This document shows, one piece after another, positions 25,993-35,424 of a stretch of DNA of 64,000 nucleotides; position 1 is the stretch's first letter, and each line of letters begins with the position of its first letter. The translations under genes were made by a program, and so were the position numbers. The DNA is from Candidatus Electrothrix rattekaaiensis (GTDB taxonomy: Bacteria; Desulfobacterota; Desulfobulbia; Desulfobulbales; Desulfobulbaceae). Location of the stretch: positions 248,001 through 312,000 of the forward strand of contig JAVQMD010000002.1 in the NCBI GenBank assembly GCA_032595675.1. Direction: 5' to 3'. Under the pieces are notes generated by a model, which did not search any database, was not told the DNA's origin, and worked only from the letters and a program-made list of their open reading frames with translations.

Positions 25993-26823
25993 ATGAAACT
26001 GTCACGGCGTCAATTTATTAGAAAATTAGGCGTTGGTGCCGGGTTAACTCTTCTCGGCAGTTATCCCTTTTTCATTGAAGGTAAAATTCTTCAGGTAAAT
26101 GAATATAACATTCCGGTAAAAGGCTTACCCTCTCATTTTAACGGGTTCCGAATAGCGCATATAACCGATGTTCATTATGGTCCTCTGGTCAGCAGAGCAT
26201 TTGTACAAAAGGTTGTCAGGTTGGCAAATGATTGTGCGCCTGATGTTACGGTGTGTACCGGTGACTATGTACATGAAAGAAACGGAACCGGACAGATTGA
26301 TATTGTCTGGCCTCTACTTGCAGAGCTGAAAGCGAAATATGGAGTTTTTTCAGTTTTGGGGAATCACGATCACTGGGCTGATTTTGATCGATCAGAATAT
26401 TGGCTGAACGAAACAGGGCAGAATTTACGGCATCAATCTGTAAAGATTGTCAAAGGCGATCAGGAAATATGGCTTGGCGGTTCTGGAGATCTTTATGAAG
26501 ACACTCTGCAAATTGATACCGCTTTCAGGGGTATTCCCGACGATACATGTAAAATATTGCTGACGCATAATCCGGACGCTGTTGATCAGTATTATGCAAC
26601 AAAAATTAATTTGGCAATCGCTGGCCATACTCATGGCGGCCAAGTGAATATACCATTTGTCGGCCCTCCAATCTTGCCGGTACATAATAAGATGTACTCA
26701 AGCGGCTATGTAAAAACCTCGAAAACAAATATATTTATAAGCAGGGGGATCGGGTGGGCAATTCTTCCTGTACGGTTTAATTGCTTTCCTGAAGTGGCAA
26801 TATTACATTTGTTTGGCATATAA
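25993..26823 (+). CDS. Tat-signal metallophosphoesterase (YaeI/LpxG-like)
   Basis: The 276-residue protein starts SRRQFIRKLGVGAGLTLLG, a twin-arginine-type signal. It then has calcineurin-like phosphoesterase metal motifs: DVHYG, GDYVH, GNHDHW, and the late H in AGHTHGGQ. Such enzymes include membrane-linked lipid A precursor hydrolases and other phosphodiesterases. No strong ribosome site is next to the ATG; a GCGGGGTTTCAGCCCCCG hairpin precedes it. It is not obviously part of the redox cluster around it. Confidence 0.87.
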   Translation: MKLSRRQFIRKLGVGAGLTLLGSYPFFIEGKILQVNEYNIPVKGLPSHFNGFRIAHITDVHYGPLVSRAFVQKVVRLANDCAPDVTVCTGDYVHERNGTGQIDIVWPLLAELKAKYGVFSVLGNHDHWADFDRSEYWLNETGQNLRHQSVKIVKGDQEIWLGGSGDLYEDTLQIDTAFRGIPDDTCKILLTHNPDAVDQYYATKINLAIAGHTHGGQVNIPFVGPPILPVHNKMYSSGYVKTSKTNIFISRGIGWAILPVRFNCFPEVAILHLFGI

Positions 26824-26979
26824 ACGAAACGATATTCGATGTACAAGATTCTTTTGACCTGCAATCATATTTGAAATGCTTCCATGCTGTTTTTCTTCGA
26901 GCTTGAAGAAAAGTCGGTGAATGGCAGGTTGGCTCAACCACTTCTTTTTAAATCATTATCTTGTAATTTTAATTAGTAA

Positions 26980-27012
26980 GCTGACAGGTTGGCTGGTAAC
27001 CTCAGCTTTTTC
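26980..27012 (+). terminator. Terminator or attenuator before fprA
   Basis: GCTGACAGGTT and AACCTCAGC pair around a seven-base loop (two-base bulge) and are followed by TTTTTCTTG. The end lies only 50 bases before the fprA start, so it may end upstream transcription or work as an attenuator. The element shares CAGGTTGGCT with a smaller hairpin at 26925-26940. Confidence 0.5.
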
Positions 27013-27064
27013 TTGTTGCGCTTGAGAAACAGAAAAAAATAACATTCAACAGGAGAATTGACCC

Positions 27065-28285
27065 GTGAATCCCATTGAACTGACAAAAAACGTCTACTGG
27101 GTCGGTGCCATTGATTGGATGACCAGAGATTTCCACGGTTATTCCACTGAACGTGGTACGACCTATAATGCCTACCTGATTATCGATGAAAAGGTCACGC
27201 TGATTGACACGGTAAAGGAAGGCTACCGTCGTGAGCTGATGCACCGTATTCGTAATATTATTGATCCGAAAAAGATTGATTATATGGTGGTCAATCATGT
27301 GGAGATGGACCATTCCGGCGTATTGCCTGAAGTTATTCGGGAGATTGAACCGGAAAAGGTTATCTGCTCAAAAATGGGTCATAAGGCCCTGATGAAACAT
27401 TTTCACGAGGCAGACTGGCCCTATCATGTTGTCACCCCCGGCGAAGAACTGAGTCTGGGCGAAAAGACTTTGAACTTTATAGAAACCCGGATGCTGCACT
27501 GGCCGGATTCCATGTTTACCTACCTGAAAGAGGATCAGGTTCTTTTTTCTAGCGATGCCTTTGGCGAGCATCTTGCAACCAGTGAGCGTTTTGACGACGA
27601 GGTCAATCAGGATGTCCTCATGTATGAGGCGACCAAATACTATGCTAATATTCTGACCCTGTATTCGCCGCTTGTGAAAAAGCTGATCAAGCAGGTTGAG
27701 GATATGCACCTGCCTATCAAGATGATCGCCCCGGATCACGGCATCATCTGGCGAAAAAATCCTGGAAAAATCCTGGAAGCCTACTCCCGCTGGTGTGTAA
27801 ACGAGGGCAACGGCAAGGCCTTGATTATTTATGACAGTATGTGGCATTCCACAGAGATGATGGCAAAGTCCATTGCTGCTGGGCTTTTGGATAAAGGGAT
27901 TAGCTATAAGCTTTTGAACCTTCAGGTTAATCATCGTAGTAATGTTATGTGCGAGGTGCTTGAGGCCAGTGCCATTATTCTCGGGTGTCCGACCCTGAAT
28001 AACGGCATGCTCCCGAGAATGGCAGGCTTTCTGATGTACATGCGCGGCCTGCGTCCGACTAATAAAATCGGTGCTGCCTTTGGTTCCTTTGGTTGGTCCG
28101 GTGAAGCGGTCAAGCTGATGAATACAGCCATGACGGAAATGAATTTCACCTTGGTTCATAAGGGATTAAAGGTGCAGTATGTTCCTGAGCATGGTCATTT
28201 GCAGGAATGTGTGGAGCTCGGCCACACTGTGGGGCAGGCCCTGCTTGATATCAAAGAAGGGAAAGAGGTCGAAGCTGTTATCTGA
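27065..28285 (+). CDS. FprA-type flavodiiron protein (rubredoxin:oxygen oxidoreductase)
   Basis: The 406-residue protein has a metallo-beta-lactamase-like diiron domain with HxExDH (H78, E80, D82, H83) and further ligands in the first 250 residues. A flavodoxin domain follows from about residue 250 (ALIIYDSMWHSTEMMAKSIAAG for FMN). It reduces oxygen to water, or nitric oxide to nitrous oxide, in the cytoplasm with electrons from rubredoxin. The start is GTG after AGGAGA. It probably forms a transcript with the small desulforedoxin-like gene 39 bases downstream. Confidence 0.95.
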   Translation: MNPIELTKNVYWVGAIDWMTRDFHGYSTERGTTYNAYLIIDEKVTLIDTVKEGYRRELMHRIRNIIDPKKIDYMVVNHVEMDHSGVLPEVIREIEPEKVICSKMGHKALMKHFHEADWPYHVVTPGEELSLGEKTLNFIETRMLHWPDSMFTYLKEDQVLFSSDAFGEHLATSERFDDEVNQDVLMYEATKYYANILTLYSPLVKKLIKQVEDMHLPIKMIAPDHGIIWRKNPGKILEAYSRWCVNEGNGKALIIYDSMWHSTEMMAKSIAAGLLDKGISYKLLNLQVNHRSNVMCEVLEASAIILGCPTLNNGMLPRMAGFLMYMRGLRPTNKIGAAFGSFGWSGEAVKLMNTAMTEMNFTLVHKGLKVQYVPEHGHLQECVELGHTVGQALLDIKEGKEVEAVI

Positions 28286-28324
28286 TCACCCGTTATTATT
28301 CACTGCATAAACAGGAGAAATCGA

Positions 28325-28648
28325 ATGAAGATTGCAATAGATAAGAATATTGTTGAGTTCACGATGGACAATCCGCAGGAGACCGCTGATATGGAGGTTC
28401 TTTGGCGGCTGTTGGTGGATTGCGTGGCTGATAATAAACGGATGGAGCCCATTGGTGAATATATCCCGGTCAAGAGTAATGTTGCCCGGTTCATCATTGA
28501 AGGCGTTTCCGCAAAAACCGTGTACACGGATGATCAGGTGCAGGAAGAATGCACGGTCGTGTGCAGGATCTGCAATAAGTACTCCCATCTTAAGTCCGGT
28601 GATTCCGTGCCAGTCTGCTGCGGCAGGCCGATGGAAGAGGTTGACTAA
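28325..28648 (+). CDS. Small protein with desulforedoxin-like Fe(Cys)4 tail
   Basis: I do not recognise the first 70 residues as a known family. The C-terminus has C80-x2-C83-x14-C98-C99-G-R-P-M, matching the desulforedoxin centre at the start of superoxide reductase (C10-x2-C13-x15-CCGQPM) in this same window. A mononuclear iron centre, and a role as electron carrier or sensor for the flavodiiron protein just upstream, is a reasonable inference. The start has AGGAGA seven bases upstream. Confidence 0.75.
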   Translation: MKIAIDKNIVEFTMDNPQETADMEVLWRLLVDCVADNKRMEPIGEYIPVKSNVARFIIEGVSAKTVYTDDQVQEECTVVCRICNKYSHLKSGDSVPVCCGRPMEEVD

Positions 28649-28662
28649 AAAACGTTTTTCGC

Positions 28663-28699
28663 TCAGATTGTTCGGTTTTGAAAAGACCGGACAATCTGA
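28663..28699. terminator. Hairpin between convergent genes
   Basis: TCAGATTGTTCGGT and ACCGGACAATCTGA form a 14-base stem with one mismatch. It lies between the convergent desulforedoxin-like and TPR genes. On the minus strand it is followed by GCGAAAAACGTTTTTT, so it is most convincing as the end of the TPR gene transcript. Confidence 0.5.
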
Positions 28700-28730
28700 A
28701 CGAGTTCCCTTGGGAGATCCGATGATCCTC

Positions 28731-29963
28731 CTATAAGGTCAACCGCCCTCCTCCTTCGCCCCCTGTTGCCGCCTCCTGCTCTTCCATTACCCGTTGAAAA
28801 ATAGCTGAAGCCATTTCGTTGTATTGTTTTGCCACATCCATTTTTCGTTGCCGCTCAGAGAGCTTGGCCAGTTCCTGGTAAATACTGCCCACAGCTGGAT
28901 GCATCTTGCCCCGTAACTTTTGAGTTACAGCCAAGGCCTGCTTGTAATATTTTTCTGATTCTTCGTATTTACCGCAGACCCGGTATGCTTCCCCAACGTT
29001 ATTACAAATGATGATTATGCCGGCGAGGTCAGGGGCAGGAGAATTTTTCTTTATCTTGAGAAGCCGCTCAAGCAGAGGGATAGCCTCAGCCTCTCCTTCC
29101 AGCTCCATATGCAGGCGGGCCGATTTGTCGAGGATATCCGCCAAAATCATATCGTCACCGGCCTTATCCATGATGGCCAAGGCTTTTTTATAGGGTTCTT
29201 CCGCCTCTTCATAAAGCCCTTGACTTTCTTTCAGCAGACCAATCTGGTACCAGCAGATCCCCATTTCAGGATGATTTTTGCCGCCCAGCTTGGTCAGACT
29301 GTCCACCACCTTTTTATAATAGGCATCTGCCTGTTTATGCTGCCCGAACAGGGCTGCGCTGTAGGCCACTTCCCGGCGGGCCTTAGCCAGTTCCACCGAG
29401 TCCTTGCCCTGGCTGGCAAGCAGTTTTTCCAGGGCCATAAAGCGCACCAACCCCTTTTTATGCTGGTACATTTTGCGAGCAAGCAGGCCAGCAGCCCGGA
29501 GATAGTTGGGATTAGCACTGTCCAGCTCGACAGCCTTGTCAAAGCGGACCATAGCCCGGTTGAAATCCATGCGGCATTCTGCCAAGCGACCACTGTGAAA
29601 GGCGGCAAAGGCCCCGCCCTTGCCCCCTTTACCGATCACCTTATCAAGGATTTGTTCGGCATCCAAGGTACTGTCCTTGGTACACACGCTTTCTGCGGCA
29701 CGGGCATAGAGCGGCCCCAGCATTTTCTGCATCTTGTCAAGGGCCATCAGGGCACCTTTGCGGCAGACGACCTCATTTTTATAGCTCTGCTTGATAAAGG
29801 TCAGGGACTCCGTCAGGCTGACAACAACTAGTTGCAGCCGTTCCCGTTTGCTCTCCTCGTTGTTTTCCATTGCAGCAGTTACTGCCTGGAGAAATTTCTT
29901 TTTCTGGATAACCAATCGCTGGGTATACGCCTTGGGCGACAGTTCAACAGTATATTTCGACAC
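28731..29963 (-). CDS. Tetratricopeptide-repeat protein
   Basis: The 410-residue protein is all-helical. TPR-like units begin near residue 120 (AECRMDFNRAMVRFDKAVELDSANPNYLRAAG) and continue through ICWYQIGLLKESQGLYEEAEEPYKKALAI and NVGEAYRVCGKYEESEKYYKQALAV to near the end, in the kinesin-light-chain style. It starts at GTG with GAGGAGGG upstream. There is no signal peptide, so it is probably a cytoplasmic scaffold; its partner is unknown. Confidence 0.8.
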   Translation of the reverse strand: MSKYTVELSPKAYTQRLVIQKKKFLQAVTAAMENNEESKRERLQLVVVSLTESLTFIKQSYKNEVVCRKGALMALDKMQKMLGPLYARAAESVCTKDSTLDAEQILDKVIGKGGKGGAFAAFHSGRLAECRMDFNRAMVRFDKAVELDSANPNYLRAAGLLARKMYQHKKGLVRFMALEKLLASQGKDSVELAKARREVAYSAALFGQHKQADAYYKKVVDSLTKLGGKNHPEMGICWYQIGLLKESQGLYEEAEEPYKKALAIMDKAGDDMILADILDKSARLHMELEGEAEAIPLLERLLKIKKNSPAPDLAGIIIICNNVGEAYRVCGKYEESEKYYKQALAVTQKLRGKMHPAVGSIYQELAKLSERQRKMDVAKQYNEMASAIFQRVMEEQEAATGGEGGGRLTL

Positions 29964-30174
29964 AGTGTGAATCCCTCCTCAACTTCGGTAAAGGTTCCGA
30001 TCCAGCCGCTTGTATTGCTTCGGATGCACGTCGGAATTTGACGTTTCGGGTCGTATTATTTGATAAAATATGCATATACAGATATATCAGGCCTCCTGTG
30101 CAAGAACAAGGGAATCTTTTTCTGTTGACGCATTCCCCTGCACAGGCTAATCATTGGCGACCATGAAGATATAG

Positions 30175-31338
<1,164 letters not shown>

Positions 31339-31371
31339 CCACGAAAAAATTATCTTTGGAGGATTTATTCC

Positions 31372-31710
31372 ATGATTGGAGTCGCTTACGCGCAGGGAAC
31401 AGCCGCTGCACCGGCTGGTGGGGGCATTGCCCAGTTTATTCCGCTTATCCTGATTTTTATTGTTTTTTACTTTCTGCTTATCCGTCCCCAGCAGAAAAAG
31501 GCCAAGGAGCAGCAGGACTTTCTCACCAACCTGAAAAAAGGGGATAAAATCATGACCGGCGGTGGTATTCACGGGCAGATAACCGGCCTGACCGACAGTG
31601 CCGTGACCTTGGAGATCGCAGATGGGGTCAGGGTCAAGGTGCATCGCGGCTATGTTCTTGCTATTCCACCGGTAGAAGAGAAGCAGGCTGTCCCGGCTAA
31701 GAAGGGTTGA
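31372..31710 (+). CDS. yajC: Preprotein translocase subunit YajC
   Basis: A 112-residue protein with one N-terminal membrane helix (AQFIPLILIFIVFYFLLIRPQQ) and a soluble domain (NLKKGDKIMTGGGIHGQITG). It is the Sec accessory protein that joins SecDF. The ribosome site TTGGAGG precedes ATG. In many relatives secD and secF follow; here they are replaced by a Uma2 gene, so the usual cluster is cut short. Confidence 0.95.
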   Translation: MIGVAYAQGTAAAPAGGGIAQFIPLILIFIVFYFLLIRPQQKKAKEQQDFLTNLKKGDKIMTGGGIHGQITGLTDSAVTLEIADGVRVKVHRGYVLAIPPVEEKQAVPAKKG

Positions 31711-31761
31711 GGCGTGAACCGTTGTTGATGATCTTCATAGGCTATGAAGAACGTGAAGAAG

Positions 31762-31799
31762 GCCGCAGCCCTGTGAGGATACAGGATTGCGGCTTTTTC
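31762..31799 (+). terminator. Terminator of tgt-yajC
   Basis: GCCGCAGCCCTGT pairs with ATACAGGATTGCGGC (a few mismatches) and is followed by TTTTTCTTT, about 50 bases past the yajC stop. Confidence 0.8.
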
Positions 31800-31842
31800 T
31801 TTGGCCAAAATTTATTTTCTTCTCAACCAGCACAGGCCAACT

Positions 31843-32313
31843 ATGACATGGAAAAAAATATGTGACAGCGGCAACCTGAAAGATTTGCCCTTTAAGATCG
31901 AAACCAATCAGCAGGGACAGCTTCTGATGACTCCTGTCAAGGTATACCATTCTCTGTTTCAGGGAAAGATTATTGGTCTGCTGTATGCTCACCTGCGCGG
32001 AGGTGAGGCCTTGGCGGAATGCGCGATCCGCACTGCAAAGGGGACTAAAGTCGCTGATGTGGCCTGGGCTTCGACACAACGACTTCAGCGGATTCAAAAC
32101 GAAGTTGAGTGCTCCGTTGCCCCTGAAATCTGCATTGAGGTGATGTCATCGGCAAACAGCGAAGAGGAAATGCGCGAAAAAAGAGCCTTGTATTTCGCTA
32201 ACGGCGCGGAGGAAGTCTGGATTTGCGACCGAAATGGGCATTTCACTTTTTTTCTCAGTTCAGAGGAATCGAGAACATCTTTATTGGCCCCGAATTTTCC
32301 AGAGAGTATTTAA
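31843..32313 (+). CDS. Uma2-family (PD-(D/E)xK) endonuclease-like protein
   Basis: The 156-residue protein has the Uma2 order: an N-terminal strand region ending SLFQGKIIGLL, VADVAWAS (the Asp of the nuclease core), EICIEVMSSANS (E-x-V replacing E-x-K), and MREKRALYFANGAEEVWICD. Uma2 proteins are nuclease-fold, often selfish or repeat-associated genes. I start it at ATG 31843; an upstream TTG at 31801 would lie inside the terminator. Catalytic ability is uncertain because the Lys is not obvious. Confidence 0.8.
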   Translation: MTWKKICDSGNLKDLPFKIETNQQGQLLMTPVKVYHSLFQGKIIGLLYAHLRGGEALAECAIRTAKGTKVADVAWASTQRLQRIQNEVECSVAPEICIEVMSSANSEEEMREKRALYFANGAEEVWICDRNGHFTFFLSSEESRTSLLAPNFPESI

Positions 32314-32448
32314 GTGTGCTAGTTGTTTGTGTTTTTTCTTAAAGAAAAGAGCTGGTAATTTCCGGCAGGGCATATGCTGTTTGCAACGTGACATGCGGTA
32401 TTTCAAGCGTTCCGCAGAACATTTCACATTGAACAGAAGGTGTTAAAA

Positions 32449-32479
32449 ACCGGGCTATCGCGCTGAAGACGTACCCGGT
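32449..32479. repeat. ACCGGG hairpin, copy 1
   Basis: AAAAACCGGG and TACCCGGT flank a 19-base loop. A related hairpin with similar loop sequence is at 33346-33375. Both lie in the debris-rich spacer between Uma2 and the Panacea-type pair. Confidence 0.5.
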
Positions 32480-32510
32480 GTCGGAATTGTAAATTGCCGC
32501 TGATTGTTCG

Positions 32511-32711
32511 CTACTTGAAAGCTTTGGCAAAAAAGTCATCTTGATTCAGGCTGTCCTGCCAGCTTCTGTGCCTTGCAACAGATTCCATTCTCTTTCTTCT
32601 TTTAGGGAGGGAGAAAAAACGGATAGCCTCAACCTCTCCAAGTTTCTCAATAAGTATTTCAGCAGCTTTTCTTATAAGCTCCTCTTCGGCCAGAAAGGCA
32701 GCGGTTTTCAT
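32511..32711 (-). CDS. 66-residue small protein, partner of a lost PIN toxin
   Basis: The start has a near-perfect ribosome site (AAGGAGG, six bases, ATG), so I treat it as a real gene. The product is helical and basic at the end (LIEKLGEVEAIRFFSLPKRRKRMESVARHRSWQDSL). Proteins of this shape are found next to PIN-domain genes of the type now broken just upstream; the stop of that fragment overlaps this start (ATGA). It may be the surviving half of a toxin-antitoxin pair. Confidence 0.65.
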   Translation of the reverse strand: MKTAAFLAEEELIRKAAEILIEKLGEVEAIRFFSLPKRRKRMESVARHRSWQDSLNQDDFFAKAFK

Positions 32712-32870
32712 TGCAGATCCTCCTTCATAACAAACTCAATCGGGTTATAGACAGGCTCCCGGATATCTTCCTTTTGACTCTTTTTGATCAGCTTGTCGTC
32801 GCATGTAACAAATACATCAGCTTTCAGCCCAGCCGAATACGCATCATCTTCTATCAAGGTATAATTTCAT
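32708..32870 (-). pseudogene. PIN-domain toxin remnant with internal deletion
   Basis: An ATG at 32870 starts MKLYLD, the usual opening of a PIN domain, but that frame stops within a few codons. In a second frame, DDAYSAGLKADVFVTCDDKL and then IKKSQ...NPIEFV follow, which is the C-terminal part of a PIN domain. The whole middle of the domain is missing and the frame is shifted, so it is dead. It lies directly upstream of the intact 66-residue gene. Confidence 0.75.
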
Positions 32871-33036
32871 CCTTTCAAGTTGTTGCATCGTTGAAATGTG
32901 CTGCTGCTGACATGCAGCATGTCGTGAGATCTTAAGGCCAAATTGTATATTGCGATTTTTAAGTATGATGAAATGTATCAGCTTTAATACCTACCCATAA
33001 ATCCATGCCATGTCACGAAAAAAGAGACTTCCACAG

Positions 33037-33081
33037 TCTTTCCCCTTGAACTTTCCGAGAACATGCGATAGTTGTCTGTAC
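33037..33081. repeat. 45-base dispersed repeat, copy 1
   Basis: TCTTTCCCCTTGAACTTT then ACATGCGATAGTTGT, nearly identical to 35308-35352 in the same orientation. The two copies lie on either side of the Panacea-type module. No reading frame explains the repeat. Confidence 0.75.
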
Positions 33082-33096
33082 TTTCCCCACAAAAAG

Positions 33097-33273
33097 ACGG
33101 AACCTTCTGCTGAGGAATGGGTGATGGTCGGTACGGCCCTGGAAACCGAGGCACTGGAAACCGAGATTACCCTGAATAATCAGGAGCGCGGCAAGGAGCA
33201 CGAGTATCGGGTTATCGCGGTGAACAAGGCAGGCGAGAGTGAAGCGAGTAATACCGTGACTGCGGTGCTTTGA
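33097..33273 (+). pseudogene. Fibronectin type III domain fragment
   Basis: The frame encodes ITLNNQERGKEHEYRVIAVN then KAGESEASNTVTAVL and stop: the last strands of a fibronectin III domain (the EYRVxAVNxxGES pattern). The start of any such protein is missing; the frame instead runs back into the 33037 repeat. It is a 3' remnant of a larger surface protein gene and ends before a good terminator. Confidence 0.7.
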
Positions 33274-33288
33274 TGGGCTGAATTGATG

Positions 33289-33318
33289 GAGCCGGGATTG
33301 CCCGGCTCTGTTTCTTTC
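33289..33318 (+). terminator. Terminator after the fibronectin fragment
   Basis: GAGCCGGG / CCCGGCTC is a perfect eight-base stem with a four-base loop, followed by TGTTTCTTTCTG. It seems to have come with the lost gene. Confidence 0.75.
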
Positions 33319-33345
33319 TGTTGTCTTTCTTGGAGAGACGAAAAA

Positions 33346-33375
33346 ACCGGGTTACGCTCTGTACACGCACCCGGT
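33346..33375. repeat. ACCGGGT hairpin, copy 2
   Basis: ACCGGGT / ACCCGGT arms with a 16-base loop, related to 32449-32479. Confidence 0.5.
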
Positions 33376-33484
33376 CGCTGGCAATATAATTTTGTTGAAA
33401 GCAACTTACTGTTTGTGTTAAAGCACCCTTCTTGTATAATTAAAAGAAGAATAATTATTAGATAGCCCCAGCCGTACCAATAAA

Positions 33485-34255
33485 ATGAATACTCAGCGGA
33501 TAGAAAATTTAATCAAATATATGTTAACCGTTGCAAACCAGAATGAAGACTGGAGAAGACGTGAGCTCGGACCTATACATATAATTAAGTATTTGTATCT
33601 TGCTGATATGTACTATGCAAAAGAATCTAATGGAGATACGTATACCAGAATAAACTGGGAATTTTACCATTTTGGCCCTTGGAATCTTGAGTTATACAAG
33701 GATGCAATACCGAAAGCAGTTCAAAACATCGGTGCTATAGAGAGGATATTTTCAAGCCAATACACAAATGATGGTGTGCGTTGGTCAATAAAAGATGTAC
33801 ACCCGGATGAGGTAACAAGAACACTTCCGATCAAAATATATCCTCTTTTAAACAGGGACCTAAAAAAATTTAGTTCAGACACCTATGATCTTTTACACTA
33901 TGTATACGTAACACCTCCCATGACAAACGCACGCCCCGGAGAAAAATTGCAGTTTAGAAGTGTCGTAGTTCCGAAAGAGGATAAAGTTGAAACGTTCGAG
34001 AAAAAGACGACAATTCGAGAAAAAAAGAAGAAAAAAGAAAGGATTCTCAGTATAAGGGAAAAAATTAGACAAAGAAAAGAAAACAAAAAGACTATTGTAC
34101 CTACTCCGCCAAGATATGACGAAGTGTTTTTAAATGGCGTTATGGAAATGAATAATGATTTTTCTCTAAAAGAAATAGAAGACCATAAAGGTGTATTACA
34201 AGTTTCTCAAAGTGCCTGGAGCAAAGACTGGAGGAAAGATTGTGACCTACCCTGA
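33485..34255 (+). CDS. Panacea-type (SocA-like) putative antitoxin
   Basis: The 256-residue protein begins with the pattern of Panacea/DUF4065 domains: IENLIKYMLTVANQN...HIIKYLYLADMYYA then INWEFYHFGPWNLELY. Panacea domains are known antitoxin modules paired with many unrelated toxins. The C-terminal third is a highly charged helix (REKKKKKERILSIREKIRQ) then a short end domain. The DNA is clearly AT-richer than the genes around it. It overlaps the next gene by 14 bases, which fits a coupled two-gene module. Confidence 0.75.
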   Translation: MNTQRIENLIKYMLTVANQNEDWRRRELGPIHIIKYLYLADMYYAKESNGDTYTRINWEFYHFGPWNLELYKDAIPKAVQNIGAIERIFSSQYTNDGVRWSIKDVHPDEVTRTLPIKIYPLLNRDLKKFSSDTYDLLHYVYVTPPMTNARPGEKLQFRSVVVPKEDKVETFEKKTTIREKKKKKERILSIREKIRQRKENKKTIVPTPPRYDEVFLNGVMEMNNDFSLKEIEDHKGVLQVSQSAWSKDWRKDCDLP

Positions 34256-34994
34256 TGGTACGCTTCAGAAATTTTTTAATGATAATAGCTGGTGGGACGA
34301 AAGAACAGACAAAATCTTAACACCAGGACGATTGATATGGGCTTTTATTCCACACGTTGACATCATGCCCAAATCAATGATCCAAGCCGGAAGACTGGAA
34401 GATGAAGCCGGAAATCATAATAAAATTAATTATGAAATAGCCGATCTTCGCATAAGAAATTCTTACAATCCGATGAAAAATCTTCCAACGGCTATCCTGC
34501 CGTATTTCCGCGAGGAATGTTATACTGTACATAGATCCAAAAAAAGACCTGCATTAGTGCTTGGAGACGGCGGACCTGAAATACCCAAGGAATTAAGGTC
34601 AAGTATGAAACCAAGTTGGCACGTAAAACCTACAATAACTGTCGCGCCATACTACGGAGCTGAAAAAAAAGGACAAAACAAATGGTATGAGCCCTTTGTT
34701 GAACGAATAAAAAAGTGTGAATATCCACAATACATATGGGATATTCTTCCTATTCAGTCCGAAACAAAAACATCTATCTTAAGACTTGACCATATACAAC
34801 CAATAGGAAAACATTATAATTCTTATGAGTTGACAGATTATGTATTGCAACCTGAAGTCATGGACTTACTGGTTAATGAATGGTTGCCTTGGCTCTTTAC
34901 AGGAGTAATGGAAGTATGTGAAACAGAAGGATGCAAGAAGACTTACTTACTTAATGAAATCAGAGACGAATTACTGAGCGATCTATCAGTGTAA
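34242..34994 (+). CDS. Putative toxin paired with the Panacea-type gene
   Basis: I do not recognise this 250-residue protein with certainty. ILTPGRLIWAFIPHVD near the start, RPALVLGDGG near residue 100 and SILRLDHIQPIG near 180 resemble, in order and spacing, the beta-strands of PemK/MazF-like toxins. I place the start at GTG 34242, where GGAGGAAA lies four bases upstream; an upstream GTG at 34191 lacks a site. The start overlaps the end of the Panacea-type gene. Low-GC composition matches its partner. Confidence 0.6.
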   Translation: MTYPDGTLQKFFNDNSWWDERTDKILTPGRLIWAFIPHVDIMPKSMIQAGRLEDEAGNHNKINYEIADLRIRNSYNPMKNLPTAILPYFREECYTVHRSKKRPALVLGDGGPEIPKELRSSMKPSWHVKPTITVAPYYGAEKKGQNKWYEPFVERIKKCEYPQYIWDILPIQSETKTSILRLDHIQPIGKHYNSYELTDYVLQPEVMDLLVNEWLPWLFTGVMEVCETEGCKKTYLLNEIRDELLSDLSV

Positions 34995-35424
34995 AAAGCA
35001 ACTTACTTGAACATCCCGCCCTCTTTCTCTCCGCTACTATTTTTTACAAGCCCACCCTGCAAATTTTGCATACCTTTTCTATGGCTACAATAGACCTCCT
35101 CCTGCAAATCTAAAAAGTACGTCTCGCAACCACTTGATACACAGCGTATTTTGCAGGAAGTCTAATCTATGAAAAATACCCCTCTCGGTATCACAGGCAG
35201 AAATCAAACCGCGCCGTGATGGGATATAGAGATCGGGCTCGTAAACTCAAATCACAAACTCATTCAACTTCATTGCGGTCTTCTCCACTTTAAAGAAAAA
35301 ATTGCACTCTTTCCCCTTGAACTTTACAAAAACATGCGATAGTTGTTTGTAATTCTCTCAACTATCTCTTCCGCCCGTTCCGGTCGGAAAACGAATAATT
35401 AAATATAGCTCTTGCAACTCTATA
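34995..35424. other. Non-coding spacer with the second 45-base repeat
   Basis: No gene is seen in these 430 bases. Copy 2 of the dispersed repeat is at 35308-35352. TCCTGCAAAT and ATTTTGCAGGA (35099-35159) form a loose inverted repeat. The right end should hold the hisC promoter, but I cannot name one. Confidence 0.55.
35308..35352. repeat. 45-base dispersed repeat, copy 2
   Basis: Same sequence as 33037-33081 with a few changes (ACTTTACAAAAACATGCGAT in place of ACTTTCCGAGAACATGCGAT), same orientation, 2.27 kb apart. Confidence 0.75.

Noticed and set aside
33010-33096. N-terminal part of the frame leading into the fibronectin fragment
   Set aside because: It is made of the 45-base dispersed repeat and has no ribosome site, so it is not a real protein start.
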